Source of the DNA: Cladocopium goreaui
Taxonomy: Eukaryota > Sar > Dinophyceae > Suessiales > Symbiodiniaceae
Length of the DNA: 64,000 bases
Direction: 5' to 3'
Assembly: GCA_947184155.2 (NCBI GenBank)
Contig: CAMXCT020006574.1
Location: 77,558 to 141,557 of the forward strand
Position 1 is the first letter of the stretch. Every line of letters starts with the position of its first letter. Made by a program: the position numbers and the translations under genes. Positions 56,039 through 64,000 of the stretch are shown one piece after another. Under the pieces are notes generated by a model. That model was not told the DNA's origin. It saw only the letters and a program-made list of their open reading frames with translations, and searched no databases.

Positions 56039-56524
56039 CTGGTACCTAGTGAACCCCAAAATAGCTGGTAAATGGATGTTCATCCCACTAAAATATATCT
56101 ATAGGTATTGGCCCATAGTCATATATATACACTTGACAAATCCAATGATTGACAAATAAAGAAATCGTGAATACATAACAAATTACCAATATATAACAAA
56201 TCATTGGATTATTGATTACCAATAATATCATTGGAAATTGAATACATAACAACATGATTACCAATTGTCCATTGAGAAACTTGGAAAATCGCCTTTTGGA
56301 ACGCCCAAAAATCACCAGCAAAACAAAGGGATCGTTTTGGCGCAAATCCCCAACTGGTTTTGGGACATCCAAAGTGGGTCATCAATTGGTTGGCAACATC
56401 CAAAAGTAAAAAACATGGCCCGAAATCGCAGTCAAAAATCAGTACTGAAAAAAAAATATAACTAATGCCATGTATAATCAGTTATAACTAATACATTGCC
56501 ATAACTGTAGTTCTCCAACTTCAG

Positions 56525-56640
56525 TTTCTCCAACAAGTTTCACAGCTCCAAGTCGCAAGCCAGGCAATAAGCATCACCAACTGCACCTGGATGCCAAGAA
56601 CATCCGAGGCATCTGGGAGATGTTCAAAAGGACAATTAGG
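56525..56640 (-). CDS. Possible exon with hydrophobic segment
   Basis: The minus frame contains PFEHLPDASDVLGIQVQLVM and LIAWLATWSCETCW. The plus strand is also open (LHLDAKNIRGIWEMFKR). Boundaries are approximate, so the strand is uncertain. Confidence 0.3.
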
Positions 56641-56983
56641 TATTGATAATTTTTGATATATGATTTAGATGACGATATAATAGGGATGTATAATATATTT
56701 CATAGGATTTCATAGGATTTCATAGGCATTAGTCGCCACTTTGATAGGGATACAATAAGATTTCAATATATTTCATAGGTATAGGATATATGATATAACA
56801 ACTTTAATGGGGATACTATGATTATACATTTTCCGACAAACCCATGTAGATGAGAATCTGTTTATATAATTACATCTAGCCATAAGCGATTATCATGTCC
56901 GGATGAATACATACAAATGCAGATCAATTGGATGTTAATTTTGAATGAATGATGTCATCTGCAAAAAAAAACTGGCACGTCAC

Positions 56984-57046
56984 CAATTTAACATCCCGGG
57001 GGACAACATTTATCTGAGCTTTGCAGTAATTCTCCATCAACATCAC
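56984..57046 (-). CDS. Exon of unidentified gene
   Basis: 21 codons, phase 0/0, between CTTCACAG|G and TTG|GTGACG, reading VMLMENYCKAQINVVPRDVK. A second frame gives a Cys-rich peptide ending CCPPGC. Confidence 0.45.
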
Positions 57047-57102
57047 CTGTGAAGCACCAAAACAAAAATGGGGAAATCGCCGGGTTCCCATGTGATAGGT
57101 AC

Positions 57103-57150
57103 CAGAGGGAATCATGACAGGCCCTTAAACCAGTGGGACAGGCCTCACAC
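57103..57150 (-). CDS. Cys-rich exon, CxxCPxG motif
   Basis: 48 nt between TTTATAG|G and TG|GTACCT, reading CEACPTGLRACHDSL. CxxCPxG followed by spaced Cys resembles extracellular GCC2/GCC3 (ephrin-receptor-like) repeats, but one short exon cannot prove it. Confidence 0.5.
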
Positions 57151-57215
57151 CTATAAACTGTGTCATTTTCTACCTTCTTTATAGGCATCCAAACCTATCA
57201 TCATATAATGATGAC

Positions 57216-57336
57216 CCAGGGTATACCTCTGGTAAACATGACCAAAAAACTATGGAAATCACCATGTTATAGCTGGGAAAATCAACTATTTCTATGGCAA
57301 TGTTCAATAGCGAACTCTTAGCTTACCAGAGTGTAA
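57216..57336. mobile_element. Family A element
   Basis: TATACCTCTGGTAAAC to GCTTACCAGAGTGTA. Confidence 0.5.
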
Positions 57337-57730
57337 ACATCTTCAATAAACATCTATTTTTGCCCATAAACATCTATGTTTGCCCATCTAAACCAGTGTT
57401 TTTTTGTTCACCCTGAGACAAACATAGGCCATCGATCCATACTCTCAAGAGGCCATGCGTCAGGAAAACGAACCAAAGCGCCCAAGAGCCACCATGTTTA
57501 TCATGTTTTTTCATTCCATAAACTGCCTCAAAAGACACACACTCACAAAGCTATATATATATATTATGTATATATATATATATAATCTGTAAATAAATAT
57601 ATATATATATATACACATAATTATATAAGTATATATAGTAATTACCTGTTCTTGTCGATTTTTTCCATCATACTCAACTATGGATAGATAGTGAGGCAAC
57701 AAGAAATAGTTGTGGCACACAACAGGTCAC

Positions 57731-57812
57731 CTGCCGAGCGACGTTTGACAGCTGCCCGCGTTCGTGTTCGGTGCGCAAAAATGCCACTTCCAGTAAGAGC
57801 AGCAAAGACACG
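57731..57812 (-). CDS. Exon of unidentified gene
   Basis: 82 nt between TCCTGCAG and CAG|GTGACC. One frame reads VSLLLLLEVAFLRTEHERGQ, another RVFAALTGSGIFAHRTRTRA. The exon looks real; the frame is undecided. Confidence 0.5.
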
Positions 57813-57973
57813 CTGCAGGAAGAGCCAAGCAGGAGCAAAGATGTCTGGGTTCCGCGCAGGGAGGGATCCACTGGTTTAACTCTTAGGGGCACCCGGAAAG
57901 TGGAGACCTCCAAATAGGGATAGGAAAAAATTGAAACACCCTGTTTGGGGCTTATAAATTGGTAGTCGGAGGC

Positions 57974-58018
57974 GTATCCCCTGTAGCTATTGGAACTGCG
58001 TCTTCAACGGAGAGACTG
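57974..58018 (-). CDS. Short exon of unidentified gene
   Basis: 45 nt between GTGAAG and AC|GC (GC donor), reading SLSVEDAVPIATGD. Confidence 0.35.
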
Positions 58019-58154
58019 CTTCACACACCCACAAAAATGAAATCTTGTTGGATTGAAAAAAAACACCCAATATTACAGTCAGTTGGCTATTACAGTCGTG
58101 TCCCAGTCCCAAAAAATCGAAGAAACCACGAACCGGGAATCTACAAACACTCAC

Positions 58155-58181
58155 CCAACTTGTCCACTGCCCTGCATCCAT
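58155..58181 (-). CDS. Microexon
   Basis: 27 nt, phase 0/0, between CCCTGTAG and TGG|GTGAGT; one frame reads MDAGQWTSW. Confidence 0.4.
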
Positions 58182-58262
58182 CTACAGGGGTTTCAACATA
58201 GTCTACCCAACAATTTCAATTGTTGATCATCACTTTCCCTATGCGATGGCTATTTGGAAAAC

Positions 58263-58329
58263 CCCATGGGGTATCATCAGTTTTGGATCCTGGACGTGGA
58301 TTTGCGGAACCAAAGAACATCAGAAACAT
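58263..58329 (-). CDS. Exon of unidentified gene
   Basis: 67 nt after GGGAAG, ending G|GTTTTC. Reads MFLMFFGSANPRPGSKTDDT then PW. Confidence 0.45.
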
Positions 58330-58441
58330 CTTCCCCAAAGATTCCCGGTTCGTGGATTTCCCACTCAAATCAGAACATCATCAGCAGATCCAGGAAATGA
58401 TAGGATTTTGCTGGATTTATCGCCGGGTTTTGCTGGATTAC

Positions 58442-58573
58442 AGGTCCCGAAAAATCATTCCTTTTGCTGAGATCCAAGGCACACTGAGCTTCATGGAAAC
58501 TTGGCGTAACGTGGCTTGCACCACATTCCAATCCTGGATGGCCTCAGCGATTACAAGACGGTGATAAGAGACA
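58442..58573 (-). CDS. Exon of unidentified gene
   Basis: 132 nt between GATACAG and CT|GTAATC. Contains HRLVIAEAIQDWNVVQATLR and QVSMKLSVPWISAKGMIFRD. A long plus-strand frame overlaps, but splice sites favour minus. Confidence 0.6.
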
Positions 58574-59072
58574 CTGTATCTCTCACATTCGATACGTATA
58601 TATATAAATATTGTATGTCATGTACTGTTAATGTAATGTACAAGTACTGAAATGTAAATGTAACATACTGTATGTATTTGTCTATAGAATCATAACATAT
58701 ATACCTATTTATAATTCACATTTATCTACTACTTATACCCAATACTTATATCTACAATTTCAACATGATTAAATTCATGATTTTATAAGTATATATATAT
58801 AGATACACTTTGATATCTTTGATATACACTTGTGGGGCCACCCTTTACGATATATAGAAAAGTTCGTGAACGTTGCTCCAATTTCACTATGTCCCATGAT
58901 GCGCATAACATCTTGTAACTTGTAACTATGATATTCATGGGGTTTATAAACCAACAAACATTACTGGGGGACTTTCAAATCCCATTAAATCCCATTAAAC
59001 CAACCATTAAATCCCATTCAATCCTATGGTTCTTCATGGGTTTCTAAATCAGCTAAAGGGGGGGGCTACATC

Positions 59073-59153
59073 TCCTGACGAGCACAGCGTCGATTGCCAT
59101 ATCCATCTGCTGAAAGAACTTCACCGAAAAACTGTCGATGGCCAGTTCCAAAC
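59073..59153 (-). CDS. Exon after a family F element
   Basis: 81 nt after GTCGACAG|G, ending A|GA (GA donor). Reads LELAIDSFSVKFFQQMDMAI then DAVLVR. Confidence 0.55.
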
Positions 59154-59336
59154 CTGTCGACATCGGGGGGTTTCCATAGTCATGGGGGTACCCCAATTGC
59201 TGGATGATTTATAATTTATAATGGAAAATCCCAAAGAAAAGTGGGATGATTTGGGGGTACCCCTATAACTGGATGGTTTATTTCATGGAAAATCCGTCTA
59301 TGATGATGACTGGGGATACCCCTAGTTTAAGGAAAC
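59154..59336. mobile_element. Family F element forming an intron
   Basis: Two GGGGTACCCC modules between GGTTTCCATAGTCATGGG and TTTAAGGAAACC. The donor GTTTCC is the element end; the acceptor lies about 15 bases outside the other end. Confidence 0.5.
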
Positions 59337-59424
59337 CTTTATATCGTGTCATCCAAGTCGTGTCTTTTTCTGCGTGGATTTCCGATGTTTCCATGGGGCA
59401 GAGTGGAAACAGGGATGTTACCCT
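59337..59424 (-). CDS. Exon between giant family A introner and family F element
   Basis: 88 nt. It starts at CCAG|AGGG (end of the 2.55-kb element) and ends AAAG|GTTTCC (start of a family F element). Reads VTSLFPLCPMETSEIHAEKD then TTWMTRYK. Confidence 0.6.
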
Positions 59425-61986
59425 CTGGTAAACGTTAACAAAAAACTATGGAAAGATCCACCATTTTCTAGCTGGGAAAATCCACGAACTAAATCACCAT
59501 TTTCTAGCTGGGAAAATCCACTATCAATGGCTATTTTCAATGGGAAAATCCACTATGAATCACCATTTTCAATTGGTAAATCCACTATAAATCACCATTT
59601 TCTAGCTGGGAAAATCCACTATCAATGGCTATTTTCAATGGGAAAATCCACTATAAATCACCATTTTCAATGGGTAAATCCACTATAAATCACAATTTTT
59701 AATGGGAAAATCCACTATCAATGGCTATTTTCAATGGGAAAATCCACTATAAATCACCATTTTCAATGGGTAAATCCACTATAAATCACAATTTTTAATG
59801 GGAAAATCCACTATCAATGGCTATTTTCAATGGGAAAATCCACTATAAATCACCATTTTCAATGGGTAAATCCACTATAAATCACATTTTAATGGGAAAA
59901 TCCACTATCAATGGCTATTTTCAATGGGAAAATCCACTATAAATCACCATTTTCAATGGGTAAATCCACTATAAATCACAATTTTTAATGGGAAAATCCA
60001 CTATCAATGGCTATTTTCAATGGGAAAATCCACTATAAATCACCATTTTCAATGGGTAAATCCACTATAAATCACAATTTTTAATGGGAAAATCCACTAT
60101 CAATGGCTATTTTCAATGGGAAAATCCACTATAAATCACCATTTTCAATGGGTAAATCCACTATAAATCACAATTTTTAATGGGAAAATCCACTATCAAT
60201 GGCTATTTTCAATGGGAAAATCCACTATAAATCACCATTTTCAATGGGTAAATCCACTATAAATCACAATTTTTAATGGGAAAATCCACTATCAATGGCT
60301 ATTTTCAATGGGAAAATCCACTATAAATCACCATTTTCAATGGGTAAATCCACTATAAATCACAATTTTTAATGGGAAAATCCACTATCCACAATTTTTA
60401 ATGGGAAAATCCACTATCAATGGCTATTTTCAATGGGAAAATCCACTATAAATCACCATTTTCAATGGGTAAATCCACTATAAATCACAATTTTTAATGG
60501 GAAAATCCACTAAATCCACTATAAATCACAATTTTTAATGGGAAAATCCACTATCAATGGCTATTTTCAATGGGAAAATCCACTATAAATCACAATTTTC
60601 AATGGGTAAATCCACATTCAAGGGCTATTTTCAATGGCGAAAATCCCACTTAAACACCATGTCTCCAGGGTAAATCCACTAAAATCACAATTTTAATGGG
60701 AAAAATCCACTATCAATGGCTATTTTCAATGGGAAAATCCACTATAAATCACCATTTTCAATGGGTAAATCCACTATAAATCACAATTTTTAATGGGAAA
60801 ATCCACTATTTCAATGGCTATTTTCAATGGGAAAATCCACTATAAATCACAATTTTCAATGGGTAAATCCACTATAAATCACAATTTTTAATGGGAAAAT
60901 CCACTATTTCAATGGCTATTTTCAATGGGAAAATCCACTATAAATCACCATTTTCAATGGGTAAATCCACTATAAATCACAATTTTTAATGGGAAAATCC
61001 ACTATCAATGGCTATTTTCAATGGGAAAATCCACTATAAATCATCATTTTCAATGGGTAAATCCACTATTTCAATGGCTGTTTTTCAATAGCTTTTTGTA
61101 TGTTTACCAGGCCGGCTTTCATAGTGGATTTTCCCATTAAAAATTGTGATTTATAGTGGATTTACCCATTGAAAATGGTGATTTATAGTGGATTTTCCCA
61201 TTGAAAATAGATAGTGGATTTTCCCATTAAAAATTGTGATTTATAGTGGATTTACCCATTGAAAATGGTGATTTATAGTGGATTTTCCCATTGAAAATAG
61301 CCATTGATAGTGGATTTTCCCATTAAAAATTGTGATTTATAGTGGATTTACCCATTGAAAATGGTGATTTATAGTGGATTTTCCCATTGAAAATAGCCAT
61401 TGATAGTGGATTTTCCCATTAAAAATTGTGATTTATAGTGGATTTACCCATTGAAAATGGTGATTTATAGTGGATTTTCCCATTGAAAATAGCCATTGAT
61501 AGTGGATTTTCCCATTGAAAATTTGATAGTGGATTTACCCATTGAAAATGGTGATTTATAGTGGATTTTCCCATTGAAAATAGCCATTGATAGTGGATTT
61601 TCCCATTAAAAATTGTGATTTATAGTGGATTTACCCATTGAAAATGGTGATTTATAGTGGATTTTCCCATTGAAAATAGCCATTGATAGTGGATTTTCCC
61701 ATTAAAAATTGTGATTTATAGTGGATTTACCCATTGAAAATGGTGATTTATAGTGGATTTTCCCATTGAAAATAGCCATTGATAGTGGATTTTCCCAGCT
61801 AGAAAATGGTGATTTATAGTGGATTTACCAATTGAAAATGGTGATTCATAGTGGATTTTCCCATTGAAAATAGCCATTGATAGTGGATTTTCCCAGCTAG
61901 AAAATGGTGATTTAGTTCGTGGATTTTCCCAGCTAGAAAATGGTGGATCTTTCCATAGTTTTTTGTTAACGTTTACCAGAGGGTAT
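59413..61986. repeat. Giant palindromic family A element with internal 32/96-bp arrays
   Basis: Bounded by the family A termini TACCCTCTGGTAAACG and CGTTTACCAGAGGGTA. The left arm is a tandem array of a 32-bp monomer (AATGGGAAAATCCACTAT plus variable end) arranged as 96-bp trimers. After a short centre at about 61090-61120 the right arm carries the same array in reverse complement, about half as long. The whole element lies between in-phase minus-strand exons, so it is a likely 2552-nt intron. Confidence 0.85.
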
Positions 61987-62012
61987 GTTTTTGTATTTTG
62001 TTGTTGTATCCA
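61977..62012 (-). CDS. Exon preceding the giant introner
   Basis: 36 nt, phase 0/0, between TTTCCTAG and CTCTG|GTAAAC. Reads WIQQQNTKTYPL and joins in phase to the exon at 59424. An alternative longer frame (EPAKQGGWKRLEEQFPSGYN) meets a stop at this junction unless the acceptor shifts by two bases. Confidence 0.45.
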
Positions 62013-62153
62013 CTAGGAAATTGCTCTTCCAACCGTTTCCAACCCCCCTGTTTTGCTGGTTCCATGTTGAAACTTTAGGGGATGTAGCTCGACATGGGCA
62101 AGTCGAAAAGCCTGCCACTATGTGGAGCTGTGCAAACGCAAGGGCTGCAAAAC

Positions 62154-62207
62154 CCGAGGCAGCAGCACCTCAATCCGCTTGTGGCCGCGAAACGACCGGC
62201 CAAAGGG
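62154..62207 (-). CDS. Exon of unidentified gene
   Basis: 54 nt, phase 0/0, between AACTGCAG and CGG|GTTTTG, reading PFGRSFRGHKRIEVLLPR. Open beyond the donor. Confidence 0.5.
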
Positions 62208-62517
62208 CTGCAGTTGAGGTTACTTTTACTATCTTTTATTGCACCATGAACCATGGCTATCAACCCCTATACCTATAGTTAACTATAGTTCTGCAGTTAT
62301 CCACTTAACTAGTTAGTATAACTACAATTAGCCATTATCTATCCACTTAGGACGATTTTTACGTTTGCTAAACGTATGCGACCACAACAGGTGATACCGC
62401 AGATTTCTGGAATTTTGTGGACCGACATGAGCTGGGAAGTTGGGAAGTTGAATAATTTGCAATTTCCCAAATATCGGATCTTATTGGGAATGCTAATTTG
62501 CAAACCACGCAGACTAC

Positions 62518-62570
62518 TGTTGGGATTGGGTGAACATGGGATCCAATGACATACTCCTCTATCAAAATAG
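62518..62570 (-). CDS. Exon of unidentified gene
   Basis: 53 nt between AGTTCAG and ACA|GTAGTC, reading ILIEEYVIGSHVHPIPT. The frame stays open far past the donor. Confidence 0.45.
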
Positions 62571-62739
62571 CTGAACTGAAACGATTCACGTTTCGCCGGG
62601 GGTATTACATATTCCATCATATTCCTTTGACTGAAGATTAAGCCATGGAACTAGCTTTGTGAAAAGGGGAAGATCCCTAAACCTCAACTTGTAGCTGAAC
62701 ATGAAGACAATGCACGACATCTTCATACATCTTCCTCTT

Positions 62740-62834
62740 CCGGCGTTGCAAACAAAACTCCGGTGTCTGTGAGTGGTCTTTGTCATTTTGCTTCGCCGCC
62801 GAACACACTCTTGTCTTGGCCTTCCAAGTGGCAC
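62740..62834 (-). CDS. Possible exon, basic
   Basis: After GACCAG|G the frame reads VPLGRPRQECVRRRSKMTKT. Only 14 bases lie between the GT donor at 62848 and this AG, so it may be an alternative acceptor or a false exon. The 3' end is approximate. Confidence 0.3.
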
Positions 62835-62848
62835 CTGGTCTATCTCAC

Positions 62849-62899
62849 CCAAGTTTGGATGTCAAGCGACCGCCGGTTTGGTGTCACACCAAATGGGAT
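62849..62899 (-). CDS. Exon of unidentified gene
   Basis: 17 codons, phase 0/0, between TGTCCAG and TGG|GTGAGA, reading IPFGVTPNRRSLDIQTW. Confidence 0.5.
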
Positions 62900-63590
62900 C
62901 TGGACATATCTGGACTGTCTTGACATCAACGCCGGAAGACACAAAGTGATGTGAAGACCAATGGATTGCCGGAGTTGCACAGGGTAAAACACCCTGTTAA
63001 AAGTTCTTATGAGAATCTTGACATGGTGGCACTTTAGAGTCGTGCCGTCTGTTTTTTGCTATTGTTACAACTTGTACTCTGGATCTCAGCTCAAAACACG
63101 ACAAACAACATGATATCATATGATATCATACCATCATCTTGAGATTTTGGTAGTGTGTCCGAAACATAGGTCAAGGAAAATTACGTACCCCTAACATGGG
63201 ACGGATGTTAATGTTAACATTAATTTGTACATTTATTACCCCTAATAATGTTAATGTTCATACTGAAAAAGAGGAAATCCGCACCCCAAACCATATATTT
63301 TGACCCATTGTTTAGATGCATCTCCTGACTGGCAAATGACCTATCTATTTTCTTAAAGATATACAGTACATATAAATATAAATATATATATATATACACA
63401 TGTTTAATGTATGAATCATATATGCTTCCCGACGGATGTTAAATTTTGATTCATACCCAAGTATCTCCGGAAATGATGTTTGCATATATGTTTGCTCAAT
63501 GCCTCTATTCTGGTGTTTCATTTGCCCGTTTTACTCTGCTTAATTCCTCCATTTCTTAAGACAAAACCATGTTTTTTTTCCATGTTTGAC

Positions 63591-63671
63591 CCCCTGAATG
63601 TCAATAAAGCTCATCCATTTCTCCGTGTCGAGTGTTTTCCACTTCCACCAAAGAAGGACCATTTCTGGGAA
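63591..63671 (-). CDS. Exon of unidentified gene
   Basis: 27 codons, phase 0/0, between a strong CTTTGTTTCAG and GGG|GTCAAA. Reads FPEMVLLWWKWKTLDTEKWM then SFIDIQG. Confidence 0.6.
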
Positions 63672-63894
63672 CTGAAACAAAGGGCTGCTCCCAACACCTC
63701 AGATACGTTTGGAGAAAACATTAGGTAAATGGATAGGTAACATGACCAATTTACCTCCCCAAAAAAATGTGGTTATGATTCAGATAAGTTGGAACTATGT
63801 TCAATATGTTCAAAGTCAAAATATTCAGAGTTATACCAGTTATACCCCAATTTTCCCACAATGATCCCCCCAAGAAGTAGTTCATTTTCCCCAC

Positions 63895-64000
63895 TTGGGT
63901 TCTGTCACTCGGGGCACAGAAGGCCACGGTCCGTTCCATCCGATCCATGTCTCGTTGAAAGCCGGTGTTCCTTCAGCGGACCCGTTGGCCGATGGTAAGG
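63895..64000 (-). CDS. Exon running off the right edge
   Basis: GC-rich island ending AA|GTGGGG. All three minus frames are open; the favoured one contains GSAEGTPAFNETWIGWNGPW then PSVPRVTEP. Confidence 0.45.

Noticed and set aside
59374-59688. Plus-strand frame with repeated SPFSSWENP
   Set aside because: It reads the 32-bp monomer of the palindromic intron; no support as a gene.

Overview
This window looks like nuclear DNA of a dinoflagellate. The sequence shows many short (27-320 nt) GC-richer coding islands, nearly all best read on the minus strand, separated by long AT-rich introns full of microsatellites and short palindromic-ended elements. Splice acceptors are AG, often AG|G, and donors are a mixture of GT, GC and GA. 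Mixed donors, same-strand gene blocks and terminal-inverted-repeat 'introner' elements are established features of dinoflagellate genomes. A 92-bp tandem family near 25.5 kb also looks dinoflagellate-like to me, from memory only. I cannot name the genus. No prokaryotic genes, tRNA, rRNA or CRISPR were seen.

Layout, read right to left in the direction of transcription. (1) About 64.0-43.9 kb: many minus-strand exons of one or more unidentified genes. Several encode cysteine-rich or hydrophobic peptides, so a secreted or membrane protein is likely. (2) 43.30-28.31 kb: a small GTPase of the Rab family split over at least 12 exons. All five G-box motifs are recognisable: GDATVGKT, the TVGVEF effector loop, DTAGQE, NKVD, and ETSA, which is itself split across an intron. 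The start codon and N-terminus are present. The C-terminal tail was not found. (3) About 28.0-0.3 kb: further minus-strand exons of unidentified genes, including a membrane segment (27.2 kb), Cys-rich exons (18.1-17.3 kb), a charged helical exon with an in-frame stop (16.75 kb) and a 298-nt exon (6.2-6.5 kb).

The most interesting system is the intron population. At least six sequence-unrelated families of short inverted-repeat elements recur across the window. In several places the ends of an element are exactly the intron ends, and the flanking exons join in frame. The inverted termini carry GT at one end and AG at the other, so an element can splice in either orientation. One of these introns is a 2.55-kb giant palindrome built from a 32-bp monomer in a 96-bp higher-order array.

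All exon calls come from reading acceptors, donors and frames by eye. GC-rich islands are often open in two or three frames, so individual frames are uncertain wherever confidence is below 0.5. No function is assigned outside the Rab gene.
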